The notes under the pieces: generated by a model
Seen by the model: only the letters and a program-made list of their open reading frames with translations
What the model was told of the DNA's origin: nothing
Databases searched by the model: none
Translations under genes and position numbers: made by a program
In this document: positions 1-10,657 of the stretch, piece after piece
Layout of the letters: every line of letters begins with the position of its first letter
Numbering within the stretch: position 1 is the first letter of the stretch
Origin: Saccoglossus kowalevskii
Taxonomy: Eukaryota; Hemichordata; Enteropneusta; Harrimaniidae
Length of the DNA: 15,485 nt
NCBI RefSeq assembly: GCF_000003605.2
Contig: NW_003110331.1
Span: 1 to 15,485, forward strand
Direction: 5' to 3'

Positions 1-10
1 TTATTCTTTC
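1..10. repeat. Left-edge partial unit
   Basis: These ten bases match positions 30-39 of the 39-bp unit, with the TTC form of the final triplet. The array therefore begins before the window, and the window edge is not an array boundary. Confidence 0.93.
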
Positions 11-361
11 ATGTCTTGTGTCACACTGACATACGAATATTATTCTGTCATGTCTTGTGTCACACTGATATACGAACATTATTCTGTCATGTCTTGTGTC
101 ACACTGATCTACGAACATTATCCTTTCATGTCTTGTGTCACACTGATATACGAACATTATTCTTTCATGTCTTGTGTCACACTGACATACGAACATTATT
201 CTGTCATGTCTTGTGTCACACTGATATACGAATATTATTCTGACATGTCTTGTGTCACACTGACATACGAATATTATTCTGTCATGTCTTGTGTCACACT
301 GATATACGAACATTATTCTTTCATGTCTTGTGTCACACTGATATACGAACATTATTCTGTC

Positions 362-790
362 ATGTCTTGTGTCACACTGATATACGAATATTATTCTGAC
401 ATGTCTTGTGTCACACTGATATACAAACATTATTCTGTCATGTCTTGTGCCACACTGATATACGACCATTATTCTGTCATGTCTTGTGTCACACTGATAT
501 ACGAATATTATTCTGACATGTCTTGTGTCACACTGATATACGAATATTATTCTGTCATGTCTTGTGTCACACTGATATACGAATATTATTCTGACATGTC
601 TTGTGTCACACTGATATACGAATATTATTCTGTCATGTCTTGTGTCACACTGATATACGAATATTATCCTGACATGTCTTGTGTCACACTGATATACGAA
701 CATTATTCTGTCATGTCTTGTGTCACACTGATATACGAATATTATTCTTTCATGTCCTGTGTCACACTGATATACGAACATTATTCTGTC
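362..790. repeat. 11-unit higher-order block, copy 1
   Basis: Units 10-20 form a 429-bp block that recurs at 3443-3871. Its signature is a unit with A at position 25, then a unit carrying both GTGCCACAC and GACCAT (unit 12), then alternating GAC/GTC units, and a TATCCTGAC unit. Read side by side, the two copies differ at one base, position 757 (C here, T in the other copy). The offset is 3081 bp, exactly 79 units. Confidence 0.9.
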
Positions 791-1219
791 ATGTCTTGTG
801 TCACACTGATATACGAATATTATCCTGTCATGTCTTGTGTCACACTGATATACGAATATTATTCTGTCATGTCTTGTGTCACACTGATATACGAATATTA
901 TTCTGTCATGTCTTGTGTCACACTGATATACGAATATTATTCTGACATGTCTTGTGTCACACTGATATACGAATATTATTCTGCCATGTCTTGTGTCACA
1001 CTGATATACGAATATTATTCTGACATGTCTTGTGTCACACTGATATACGAATATTATTCTGACATGTCTTGTGTCACACTGATATACGAATATTATTCTG
1101 TCATGTCTTGTGTCACACTGATATACGAATATTATTCTGACATGTCTTGTGTCACACTGATATACAAATATTATTCTGTCATGTCTTGTGTCACACTGAT
1201 ATACGAATATTATTCTGAC
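791..1219. repeat. 11-unit block shared with 6136-6565
   Basis: Units 21-31 show the ordered subtype string (position 28 / position 34 / final triplet) T/C/GTC, T/GTC, T/GTC, T/GAC, T/GCC, T/GAC, T/GAC, T/GTC, T/GAC, AAA-type GTC, T/GAC. The same order recurs in units 158-168. The second copy differs by an extra T in unit 167 and a G at position 21 in unit 168. The block lies directly beside the 362-790 block, but in its second location the neighbours differ, so the array is a mosaic. Confidence 0.85.
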
Positions 1220-1726
1220 ATGTCTTGTGTCACACTGATATACGAACATTATTCTGTCATGTCTTGTGTCACACTGATATACGAACATTATTCTGTCATG
1301 TCTTGTGTCACACTGATATACGAACATTATTCTGTCATGTCTTGTGTCACACTGATATACGAACATTATTCTGTCATGTCTTGTGTCACACTGATATACG
1401 AATATTATTCTGACATGTCTTGTGTCACACTGATATACGAATATTATTCTGCCATGTCTTGTGTCACACTGATATACGAATATTATTCTGACATGTCTTG
1501 TGTCACACTGATATACGAATATTATTCTGTCATGTCTTGTGTCACACTGATATACGAATATTATTCTTTCATGTCTTGTGTCACACTGATATACGAACAT
1601 TATTCTGTCATGTCTTGTGTCACACTGATATACGAACATTATTCTGCCATGTCTTGTGTCACACTGATATACGAACATTATTCTGCCATGTCTTGTGTCA
1701 CACTGATATACGAACATTATTCTTTC

Positions 1727-2155
1727 ATGTCTTGTGTCACACTGATATACGAACATTATTCTGTCATGTCTTGTGTCACACTGATATACGAACATTATTC
1801 TGTCATGTCTTGTGTCACACTGATATACGAACATTATTCTGTCATGTCTTGTGTCACACTGATATACGAACATTATTCTGTCATGTCTTGTGTCACACTG
1901 ATATACGAATATTATTCTGCCATGTCTTGTGTCACACTGATATACGAATATTATTCTGTCATGTCTTGTGTCACACATATATATGAATATTATTCTGTCA
2001 TGTCTTGTGTCACACTGATATACGAATATTATTCTGTCATGTCTTGTGTCACACTGATATACGAATATTATTCTGTCATGTCTTGTGTCACACTGATATA
2101 CGAATATTATTCTGTCATGTCTTGTGTCACACTGATATACGAACATTATTCTTTC
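1727..2155. repeat. 11-unit block with CATATATATG unit, copy 1
   Basis: Units 45-55 comprise four C28/GTC units, one GCC unit, one GTC unit, the divergent CATATATATG unit, three GTC units and one C28/TTC unit. Units 331-341 (12880-13308) repeat the same order. The only change I noted is the TATATG form of unit 331. Confidence 0.88.
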
Positions 2156-2389
2156 ATGTCTTGTGTCACACTGATATACGAATATTATCCTGTCATGTCT
2201 TGTGTCACACTGATATACGAATATTATTCTGTCATGTCTTGTGTCACACTGATATACGAATATTATTCTGTCATGTCTTGTGTCACACTGATATACGAAT
2301 ATTATTCTGACATGTCTTGTGTCACACTGATATACGAATATTATTCTGCCATGTCTTGTGTCACACTGATATACGAATATTATTCTGAC
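1883..2389. repeat. 13-unit block shared with 5863-6369
   Basis: Units 49-61 span 507 bp: GCC, GTC, the CATATATATG unit, three GTC, C28/TTC, C34/GTC, GTC, GTC, GAC, GCC, GAC. Units 151-163 have the same order, 102 units downstream plus the 2-bp expansion. Confidence 0.88.
1961..1999. repeat. Divergent unit with CATATATATG palindrome (copy 1)
   Basis: Unit 51 differs from the common unit by three substitutions within positions 16-25. These convert the normal stretch into the perfect 10-bp palindrome CATATATATG. The same combination occurs at 5941-5979 and 13114-13152 and nowhere else in the window, each time preceded by GCC and GTC units and followed by three GTC units and a C28/TTC unit. Confidence 0.95.
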
Positions 2390-2467
2390 ATGTCTTGTGT
2401 CACACTGATATACGAATATTATTCTGCCATGTCTTGTGTCACACTGATATACAAATATTATTCTGAC
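2234..2467. repeat. Recurrent 6-unit motif (GTC-GAC-GCC-GAC-GCC-AAA/GAC), segment A copy
   Basis: Units 58-63 end in GTC, GAC, GCC, GAC, GCC and GAC, and the last unit has A at position 25 (TACAAATAT). The same 234-bp hexamer recurs at 8397-8630, 9722-9955, 10073-10306, 10424-10657 and 11710-11943. It is the commonest higher-order motif I could find. Confidence 0.88.
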
Positions 2468-3325
2468 ATGTCTTGTGTCACACTGATATACGAATATTAT
2501 TCTGCCATGTCTTGTGTCACACTGATATACGAATATTATTCTGCCATGTCTTGTGTCACACTGATATACGAATATTATTCTGTCATGTCTTGTGTCACAC
2601 TGATATACGAATATTATTCTGTCATGTCTTGTGTCACACTGATATACGAATATTATTCTGTCATGTCTTGTGTCACACTGATATACGAACATTATTCTGT
2701 CATGTCTTGTGTCACACTGATATACGAACATTATTCTGACATGTCTTGTGTCACACTGATATACGAATATTATTCTGTCATGTCTTGTGTCACACTGATA
2801 TACGAACATTATTCTGTCATGTCTTGTGTCACACTGATATACGAACATTATTCTGTCATGTCTTGTGTCACACTGATATACAAACATTATTCTGTCATGT
2901 CTTGTGTCACACTGATATACGAACATTATTCTGTCATGTCTTGTGTCACACTGATATACGAACATTATTCTGTCATGTCTTGTGTCACACTGATATACAA
3001 ACATTATTCTGTCATGTCTTGTGTCACACTGATATACAAACATTATTCTGTCATGTCTTGTGTCACACTGATATACGAACATTATCCTTTCATGTCTTGT
3101 GTCACACTGATATACGAACATTATTCTTTCATGTCTTGTGTCACACTGACATACGAATATTATTCTGTCATGTCTTGTGTCACACTGATATACGAACATT
3201 ATTCTGTCATGTCTTGTGTCACACTGATCTACGAACATTATTCTGTCATGTCTTGTGTCACACTGATATACGAACATTATCCTTTCATGTCTTGTGTCAC
3301 ACTGATATACGAACATTATTCTTTC
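2429..3325. repeat. 23-unit block related to 8670-9449 and 14830-15375
   Basis: Units 63-85 begin with the TACAAATAT/GAC unit, run through GCC, GTC and C28 units with TACAAACAT units at intervals, and end in the TATCCTTTC, TATTCTTTC, TGACATAC group. Units 223-242 follow the same order with about three whole units missing. Units 381-394 match units 63-76. Differences of exactly one unit are the expected footprint of unequal exchange. Confidence 0.82.
3053..3247. repeat. Perfect 195-bp tandem duplication, first half
   Basis: Units 79-83 are: C28/C34/TTC, C28/TTC, TGACATAC/GTC, C28/GTC, and GATCTACG/GTC. The next five units (84-88) repeat them with no base difference. It is the clearest recent higher-order duplication in the window. 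Confidence 0.93.
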
Positions 3326-3442
3326 ATGTCTTGTGTCACACTGACATACGAATATTATTCTGTCATGTCTTGTGTCACACTGATATACGAACATTATTCT
3401 GTCATGTCTTGTGTCACACTGATCTACGAACATTATTCTGTC
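3248..3442. repeat. Perfect 195-bp tandem duplication, second half
   Basis: Units 84-88 are base-for-base identical to units 79-83. A related order appears at 11-166 (units 1-4) and, more diverged, at 9216-9449 (units 237-242). The five-unit module therefore predates the duplication. Confidence 0.93.
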
Positions 3443-3871
3443 ATGTCTTGTGTCACACTGATATACGAATATTATTCTGACATGTCTTGTGTCACACTGA
3501 TATACAAACATTATTCTGTCATGTCTTGTGCCACACTGATATACGACCATTATTCTGTCATGTCTTGTGTCACACTGATATACGAATATTATTCTGACAT
3601 GTCTTGTGTCACACTGATATACGAATATTATTCTGTCATGTCTTGTGTCACACTGATATACGAATATTATTCTGACATGTCTTGTGTCACACTGATATAC
3701 GAATATTATTCTGTCATGTCTTGTGTCACACTGATATACGAATATTATCCTGACATGTCTTGTGTCACACTGATATACGAACATTATTCTGTCATGTCTT
3801 GTGTCACACTGATATACGAATATTATTCTTTCATGTCTTGTGTCACACTGATATACGAACATTATTCTGTC
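3443..3871. repeat. 11-unit higher-order block, copy 2
   Basis: Units 89-99 repeat units 10-20 (362-790) with one base difference. The doubly marked GTGCCACAC...GACCAT unit is present in both, so common descent is more likely than independent mutation. The flanks agree only partly: two units upstream share the TGACATAC or HV-type forms, while downstream units diverge at once. Confidence 0.9.
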
Positions 3872-4027
3872 ATGTCTTGTGTCACACTGATATACGAACA
3901 TTATTCTGCCATGTCTTGTGTCACACTGATATACGAACATTATTCTTTCATGTCTTGTGTCACACTGATATACGAACATTATTCTTTCATGTCTTGTGTC
4001 ACACTGATATATGAACATTATTCTGTC
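3716..4027. repeat. 8-unit block shared with 12607-12918
   Basis: Units 96-103 read C34/GAC, C28/GTC, T28/TTC, C28/GTC, C28/GCC, C28/TTC, C28/TTC and a C28/GTC unit with TATATGAAC. The rare T28/TTC combination and the TATATG form both recur in units 324-331. The only difference noted is GTGCC in unit 324. Confidence 0.88.
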
Positions 4028-5121
4028 ATGTCTTGTGTCACACTGATATACGAACATTATTCTGCCATGTCTTGTGTCACACTGATATACGAACATTATT
4101 CTGTCATGTCAATGTGTGCACACTGATATACGAACATTATTCTGTCATGTCTTGTGTCACACTGATATACGAACATTATTCTTTCATGTCTTGTGTCACA
4201 CTGATATACGAACATTATTCTGTCACGTCTTGTGTCACACTGATCTACGAACATTATCCTTTCATGTCTTGTGTCACACTGATATACGAACATTATTCTG
4301 TCATGTCTTGTGTCACACTGATATACGAACATTATTCTGACATGTCTTGTGTCACACTGATATACGAACATTATTCTTTCATGTCTTGTGTCACACTGAT
4401 ATACGAACATTATTCTGTCATGTCTTGTGTCACACTAATATACGAACATTATTCTTTCATGTCTTGTGTCACACTGATATACGAACATTATTCTGTCATG
4501 TCTTGTGTCACACTGATATACGAACATTATCCTTTCATGTCTTGTGTCACACTGATATACGAACATTATTCTTTCATGTCTTGTGTCACACTGATATACG
4601 AACATTATTCTGTCATGTCTTGTGTCACACTGATATACGAACATTATTCTGTCATGTCTTGTGTCACACTGATATACGAACATTATTCTGTCATGTCTTG
4701 TGTCACACTGATATACGAACATTATTCTGTCATGTCTTGTGTCACACTGATATACGAACATTATTCTGTCATGTCTTGTGTCACACTGATATACGAATAT
4801 TATTCTGCCATGTCTTGTGTCACACTGATATACGAACATTATTCTGTCATGTCTTGTGTCACACTGATATACGAACATTATTCTGTCATGTCTTGTGTCA
4901 CACTGATATACGAACATTATTCTGTCATGTCTTGTGTCACACTGATATACGAACATTATTCTGTCATGTCTTGTGTCACACTGATATACGAACATTATTC
5001 TGACATGTCTTGTATCACACTGATATACGAACATTATTCTGTCATGTCTTGTGTCACACTGATCTACGAACATTATTCTGACATGTCTTGTATCACAATG
5101 ATATACGAACATTATTCTGCC
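3833..5121. repeat. Zone homogenised for the C28 (GAACAT) subfamily
   Basis: Units 99-131 are almost all of the C28 (GAACATTA) subfamily; I find only one T28 unit (unit 123, 4771-4809). The zone spans the 2-bp expansion at 4106-4146. It contrasts with the T28-dominated zone at 9722-11163 and suggests local homogenisation. Confidence 0.85.
4106..4146. repeat. Expanded 41-bp unit (+2)
   Basis: Unit 106 reads ATGTCAATGTGTGCACACTG at its start, two bases longer than the standard opening, with local scrambling around 4111-4119. It is the most rearranged unit and the first phase change. It ends the frame open from position 11, with a TGA at 4124-4126. Confidence 0.95.
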
Positions 5122-5589
5122 ATGTCTTGTGTCACACTGATATACGAATATTATTCTGTCATGTCTTGTGTCACACTGATATACGAATATTATTCTGACA
5201 TGTCTTGTGTCACACTGATATACGAATATTATTCTGCCATGTCTTGTGTCACACTGATATACGAATATTATTCTGACATGTCTTGTGTCACACTGATATA
5301 CGAATATTATTCTGCCATGTCTTGTGTCACACTGATATACGAACATTATTCTGACATGTCTTATGTCACACTGATATACGAATATTATTCTGCCATGTCT
5401 TGTGTCACACTGATATACGAATATTATTCTGCCATGTCTTGTGTCACACTGATATACGAATATTATTCTGCCATGTCTTGTGTCACACTGATATACGAAC
5501 ATTATTCTTTCATGTCTTGTGTCACACTGATATACGAATATTATCCTGTCATGTCTTGTGTCACACTGATATACGAATATTATTCTGTC
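5083..5589. repeat. 13-unit block shared with 13972-14478
   Basis: Units 131-143 and units 359-371 share the order: TGTATCAC unit, GTC, GAC, GCC, GAC, GCC, GAC, GCC, GCC, GCC, C28/TTC, C34/GTC, GTC. Scattered differences include CACAATGATA in unit 131 and TCTTATGTC in unit 138 here, and GTACG in unit 361 and ATCTCTTGTGTTAC in unit 366 there. It is an older copy than the near-identical blocks. Confidence 0.82.
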
Positions 5590-5862
5590 ATGTCTTGTGT
5601 CACACTGATACACGAATATTATTCTGTCATGTCTTGTGTCACACTGATATACGAACATTATTCTGTCATGTCTTGTGTCACACTGATATACGAATATTAT
5701 TCTGCCATGTCTTGTGTCACACTGATATACAAATATTATTCTGACATGTCTTGTGTCACACTGATATACGAATATTATTCTGTCATGTCTTGTGTCACAC
5801 TGATATACGAACATTATTCTGTCATGTCTTGTGTCACACTGATATACGAATATTATTCTGTC

Positions 5863-6369
5863 ATGTCTTGTGTCAAACTGATATACGAATATTATTCTGC
5901 CATGTCTTGTGTCACACTGATATACGAATATTATTCTGTCATGTCTTGTGTCACACATATATATGAATATTATTCTGTCATGGCTTGTGTCACACTGATA
6001 TACGAATATTATTCTGTCATGTCTTGTGTCACACTGATATACGAATATTATTCTGTCATGTCTTGTGTCACACTGATATACGAATATTATTCTGTCATGT
6101 CTTGTGTCACACTGATATACGAACATTATTCTTTCATGTCTTGTGTCACACTGATATACGAATATTATCCTGTCATGTCTTGTGTCACACTGATATACGA
6201 ATATTATTCTGTCATGTCTTGTGTCACACTGATATACGAATATTATTCTGTCATGTCTTGTGTCACACTGATATACGAATATTATTCTGACATGTCTTGT
6301 GTCACACTGATATACGAATATTATTCTGCCATGTCTTGTGTCACACTGATATACGAATATTATTCTGAC
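5863..6369. repeat. Second copy of the 1883-2389 block
   Basis: Units 151-163 match units 49-61. Private changes seen here are C to A at 5876 (unit 151, GTCAAACTG) and T to G at 5983 (unit 154, ATGGCTTG). Both are absent from the first copy and so probably arose after duplication. Confidence 0.88.
5941..5979. repeat. Divergent unit with CATATATATG palindrome (copy 2)
   Basis: Unit 153 carries the same three linked substitutions as unit 51 and sits in the same unit neighbourhood. It is a tracer of block duplication. Confidence 0.95.
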
Positions 6370-6565
6370 ATGTCTTGTGTCACACTGATATACGAATATT
6401 ATTCTGACATGTCTTGTGTCACACTGATATACGAATATTATTCTGTCATGTCTTGTGTCACACTGATATACGAATATTATTCTGACATGTCTTGTGTCAC
6501 ACTGATATACAAATATTATTTCTGTCATGTCTTGTGTCACACTGATGTACGAATATTATTCTGAC
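6136..6565. repeat. Second copy of the 791-1219 block, one base longer
   Basis: Units 158-168 follow the same unit order as 791-1219. The copy is 430 bp instead of 429 because unit 167 has an extra T in its ATTATT run. It overlaps the end of the block shared with 1883-2389, so its left and right parts relate to different parts of segment A. Confidence 0.85.
6487..6526. repeat. Expanded 40-bp unit (+1)
   Basis: Unit 167 has an additional T in the ATTATT run (ATTATTTCTG, about 6516-6522). With the +2 in unit 106 this restores the original triplet phase of segment A. A one-base slip in a T run can be biological or a sequencing error. Confidence 0.94.
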
Positions 6566-7306
6566 ATGTCTTGTGTCACACTGATATACGAATATTATTC
6601 TGTCATGTCTTGTGTCACACTGATATACGAACATTATTCTGACATGTCTTGTGTCACACTGATATACGAACATTATTCTGACATGTCTTGTGTCACACTG
6701 ATATACGAATATTATTCTGACATGTCTTGTGTCACACTGATATACGAATATTATTCTGTCATGTCTTGTGTCACACTGATATACGAACATTATTCTGTCA
6801 TGTCTTGTGTCACACTGATCAACGAACATTATCCTTTCATGTCTTGTGTCACACTGATATACGAATATTATTCTGTCATGTCTTGTGTCACACTGATATA
6901 CGAACATTATTCTGTCATGTCTTGTGTCACACTGATATACGAACATTATTCTGTCATGTCTTGTGTCACACTGATATACGAACATTATTCTGTCATGTCT
7001 TGTGTCACACTGATCTACGAACATTATCCTTTCATGTCTTGTGTCACACTGATATACGAACATTATTCTGTCATGTATTGTGTCACACTGATATACGAAC
7101 ATTATTCTGTCATGTCTTGTGTCACACTGATATACGAGCATTATTCTTTCATGTCTTGTGTCACACTGATATACGAACATTATTCTGTCATGTCTTGTGT
7201 CACACTGATATACGAACATTATTCTTTCATGTCTTGTGTCACACTGATATACGAATATTATTCTGTCATGTCTTGTGTCACACTGATATACGAACATTAT
7301 TCTTTC
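6527..7306. repeat. Array segment C: 20 units in constant phase
   Basis: Units 168-187 are all 39 bp. The first six are mostly T28 with GAC or GTC ends, and the rest are mainly C28 with interspersed TTC ends. Private variants include GATCAACG (unit 175), ATGTATTG (unit 182) and GAGCAT (unit 183). Confidence 0.94.
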
Positions 7307-7382
7307 ATGTCTGTGTCACACTGATATACGAACATTATTCTGACATGTCTCGTGTCACACTGAAATACGAATATTATCTGTC
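7307..7382. repeat. Two adjacent 38-bp units (-1, -1)
   Basis: Unit 188 (7307-7344) lacks one T in ATGTCTGTG. Unit 189 (7345-7382) lacks one T in TATTATCTG and carries TCTCGTGTC and CTGAAATAC. The same two substitutions occur in unit 230 (8943-8981), which is full length. The substitutions therefore predate duplication, and the deletion in unit 189 came later or is a sequencing error. Confidence 0.94.
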
Positions 7383-7499
7383 ATGTCTTGTGTCACACTG
7401 ATATACGAACATTATTCTGTCATGTCTTGTGTCACACTGATATACGAACATTATTCTGTCATGTCTTGTGTCACACTGATATACAAACATTATTCTGAC

Positions 7500-7889
7500 A
7501 TGTCTTGTGTCACACTGATATACGAATATTATTCTGCCATGTCTTGTGTCACACTGATATACAAATATTATTCTGACATGTCTTGTGTCACACTGATATA
7601 CAAATATTATTCTGACATGTCTTGTGTCACACTGATATACGAATATTATTCTGTCATGTCTTGTGTCACACTGATATACAAATATTATTCTGACATGTCT
7701 TGTGTCACACTGATATACGAATATTATTCTGTCATGTCTTGTGTCACACTGATATACGAACATTATTCTGTCATGTCTTGTGTCACACTGATCTACGAAC
7801 ATTATTCTGACATGTCTTGTATCACACTGATATACGAACATTATTCTGTCATGTCTTGTGTCACACTGATATACGAATATTATTCTGAC
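7500..7889. repeat. 10-unit (390-bp) higher-order repeat, copy 1
   Basis: Units 193-202 read GCC, A25/GAC, A25/GAC, GTC, A25/GAC, GTC, C28/GTC, GATCTACG C28/GAC, TGTATCAC C28/GTC, GAC. The next ten units repeat the pattern, and units 305-314 (11866-12255) match this copy with no difference that I could find. With the following GCC unit, the identity extends over 429 bp. Confidence 0.93.
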
Positions 7890-8279
7890 ATGTCTTGTGT
7901 CACACTGATATACGAATATTATTCTGCCATGTCTTGTGTCACACTGATATACAAATATTATTCTGACATGTCTTGTGTCACACTGATATACGAATATTAT
8001 TCTGACATGTCTTGTGTCACACTGATATACGAATATTATTCTGTCATGTCTTGTGTCACACTGATATACGAATATTATTCTGACATGTCTTGTGTCACAC
8101 TGATATACGAATATTATTCTGTCATGTCTTGTGTCACACTGATATACGAACATTATTCTGTCATGTCTTGTGTCACACTGATCTACGAACATTATTCTGA
8201 CATGTCTTGTATCACACTGATATACGAACATTATTCTGTCATGTCTTGTGTCACACTGATATACGAATATTATTCTGAC
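7890..8279. repeat. 10-unit (390-bp) higher-order repeat, copy 2
   Basis: Units 203-212 repeat units 193-202 directly in tandem. They differ only by G in place of A at position 25 in two units (205 and 207). The last six units (8046-8279) recur again at 9488-9721. Confidence 0.92.
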
Positions 8280-8396
8280 ATGTCTTGTGTCACACTGATA
8301 TACGAATATTATTCTGCCATGTCTTGTGTCACACTGATATACGAACATTATTCATTCATGTCTTGTGTCACACTGATATACGAATATTATTCTGTC

Positions 8397-8630
8397 ATGT
8401 CTTGTGTCACACTGATATACGAATATTATTCTGTCATGTCTTGTGTCACACTGATATACGAATATTATTCTGACATGTCTTGTGTCACACTGATATACGA
8501 ATATTATTCTGCCATGTCTTGTGTCACATTGATATACGAATATTATTCTGACATGTCTTGTGTCATACTGATATACGAATATTATTCTGCCATGTCTTGT
8601 GTCACACTGATATACAAATATTATTCTGAC
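8397..8630. repeat. Recurrent 6-unit motif, segment D copy
   Basis: Units 216-221 follow the GTC-GAC-GCC-GAC-GCC-AAA/GAC order. Two private transitions, CACATTGAT in unit 219 and GTCATACTG in unit 220, distinguish it from the other copies. Confidence 0.86.
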
Positions 8631-8669
8631 ATGTCTTGTGTCACACTGATATACGAATATTATTCTGAC

Positions 8670-9449
8670 ATGTCTTGTGTCACACTGATATACAAATATT
8701 ATTCTGACATGTCTTGTGTCACACTGATATACGAATATTATTCTGCCATGTCTTGTGTCACACTGATATACGAATATTATTCTGTCATGTCTTGTGTCAC
8801 ACTGATATACGAATATTATTCTGTCATGTCTTGTGTCACACTGATATACGAATATTATACTGTCATGTCTTGTGTCACACTGATATACGAACATTATTCT
8901 GTCATGTCTTGTGTCACACTGATATACGAACATTATTCTGACATGTCTCGTGTCACACTGAAATACGAATATTATTCTGTCATGTCTTGTGTCACACTGA
9001 TATACGAACATTATTCTGTCATGTCTTGTGTCACACTGATATACGAACATTATTCTGTCATGTCTTGTGTCACACTGATATACAAACATTATTCTGTCAT
9101 GTCTTGTGTCACACTGATATACGAACATTATTCTGTCATGTCTTGTGTCACACTGATATACGAACATTATTCTGTCATGTCTTGTGTCACACTGATATAC
9201 AAACATTATTCTGTCATGTCTTGTGTCACACTGATATACGAACATTATCTTTTCATGTCTTGTGTCACACTGATATACGAACATTATTCTTTCATGTCTT
9301 GTGTCACACTGACATACGAAGATTATTCTGTCATGTCTTGTGTCACACTGATATACGAACATTATTCTGTCATGTCTTGTGTCACACTGATCTGCGAACA
9401 TTATCCTTTCATGTCTTGTGTCACACTGATATACGAACATTATTCTTTC
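8670..9449. repeat. 20-unit copy of the 2429-3325 block with whole-unit losses
   Basis: Units 223-242 align with units 63-85 if single units are skipped. Private changes include TATACT (unit 227), TCTCGTGTC with CTGAAATAC (unit 230), TATCTTTTC (unit 237), GAAGAT (unit 239) and ATCTGCGAA (unit 241). The block carries more private substitutions than its relatives. Confidence 0.8.
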
Positions 9450-9487
9450 ACGTATTGTGTCACACTGATATACGATATTATTCTGTC
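9450..9487. repeat. 38-bp unit (-1) with ACGTATTG start
   Basis: Unit 243 lost one A in the CGAATATT stretch (reads TACGATATTATTC). It begins ACGTATTG instead of ATGTCTTG. The ACGTATTG opening recurs in full-length unit 375 (14596-14634). Confidence 0.94.
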
Positions 9488-9721
9488 ATGTCTTGTGTCA
9501 CACTGATATACGAATATTATTCTGACATGTCTTGTGTCACACTGATATACGAATATTATTCTGTCATGTCTTGTGTCACACTGATATACGAACATTATTC
9601 TGTCATGTCTTGTGTCACACTGATCTACGAACATTATTCTGACATGTCTTGTATCACACTGATATACGAACATTATTCTGTCATGTCTTGTGTCACACTG
9701 ATATACGAATATTATTCTGAC
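9488..9721. repeat. 6-unit partial copy of the 390-bp repeat
   Basis: Units 244-249 match units 207-212 (8046-8279): GAC, GTC, C28/GTC, GATCTACG C28/GAC, TGTATCAC C28/GTC, GAC. The match stops at the next unit, which is GTC here and GCC there. The left end coincides with the 1-bp deletion unit 243. Confidence 0.9.
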
Positions 9722-10657
9722 ATGTCTTGTGTCACACTGATATACGAATATTATTCTGTCATGTCTTGTGTCACACTGATATACGAATATTATTCTGACA
9801 TGTCTTGTGTCACACTGATATACGAATATTATTCTGCCATGTCTTGTGTCACACTGATATACGAATATTATTCTGACATGTCTTGTGTCACACTGATATA
9901 CGAATATTATTCTGCCATGTCTTGTGTCACACTGATATACAAATATTATTCTGACATATCTTGTGTCACACTGATATACAAATATTATTCTGACATATCT
10001 TGTGTCACACTGATATACGAATATTATTCTGTCATGTCTTGTGTCACACTGATATACGAATATTATTCTGTCATGTCTTGTGTCACACTGATATACGAAT
10101 ATTATTCTGTCATGTCTTGTGTCACACTGATATACGAATATTATTCTGACATGTCTTGTGTCACACTGATATACGAATATTATTCTGCCATGTCTTGTGT
10201 CACACTGATATACGAATATTATTCTGACATGTCTTGTGTCACACTGATATACGAATATTATTCTGCCATGTCTTGTGTCACACTGATATACAAATATTAT
10301 TCTGACATGTCTTGTGTCACACTGATATACGAATATTATTCTGACATGTCTTGTGTCACACTGATATACGAATATTATTCTGCCATGTCTTGTGTCACAC
10401 TGATATACGAATATTATTCTGTCATGTCTTGTGTCACACTGATATACGAATATTATTCTGTCATGTCTTGTGTCACACTGATATACGAATATTATTCTGA
10501 CATGTCTTGTGTCACACTGATATACGAATATTATTCTGCCATGTCTTGTGTCACACTGATATACGAATATTATTCTGACATGTCTTGTGTCACACTGATA
10601 TACGAATATTATTCTGCCATGTCTTGTGTCACACTGATATACAAATATTATTCTGAC
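9722..10657. repeat. 9-unit (351-bp) higher-order periodicity, about 2.7 copies
   Basis: The six-unit motif GTC-GAC-GCC-GAC-GCC-AAA/GAC begins at 9722, 10073 and 10424, a spacing of 351 bp. Units 258-264 and 267-273 also match as seven consecutive units. The three linking units vary between copies, and the first link has the rare ATATCTTG openings in units 256 and 257. Confidence 0.88.

Larger units (their letters stand above)
11..4105. repeat. Array segment A: 105 units in constant phase
   Basis: This segment has 105 consecutive units of exactly 39 bp with no length change. It mixes units with T at position 28 (mainly units 10-31, 36-40 and 49-68) and units with C there (mainly 32-35, 41-48, 69-88 and 97-105). 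It contains both copies of an 11-unit block (units 10-20 and 89-99), a perfect 5-unit tandem duplication (units 79-88), and one copy of the rare CATATATATG unit (unit 51). The segment reads open from 11 to 4126 in one frame purely because 39 is divisible by 3. That frame ends just after the 2-bp expansion in unit 106. Confidence 0.95.
4147..6486. repeat. Array segment B: 60 units in constant phase
   Basis: Units 107-166 are all 39 bp, shifted by 2 relative to segment A. The left half is C28-rich, and the right half (from about 5122) is T28-rich with many GCC and GAC units. Units 123-143 resemble units 350-371 in segment F. Confidence 0.94.
7383..9449. repeat. Array segment D: 53 units in constant phase
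   Basis: Units 190-242 are all 39 bp. The segment holds the 390-bp tandem duplication (7500-8279), a copy of the six-unit motif (8397-8630) and the diverged block 8670-9449. Confidence 0.94.

Noticed and set aside
11-4126. Giant repeat protein of 1371 codons on the forward strand, with 13-residue repeats
   Set aside because: Unit length divisible by three keeps the frame open automatically. There is no unique N- or C-terminal region, the ATG recurs in nearly every unit, reverse-strand frames elsewhere in the array are just as open, and most variants are non-synonymous.
4147-6526. Programmed frameshift pair, since the +2 at 4106 and +1 at 6487 sum to +3
   Set aside because: With six indels in a non-coding array, a pair restoring phase is expected by chance. 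The later -1 events break phase again.
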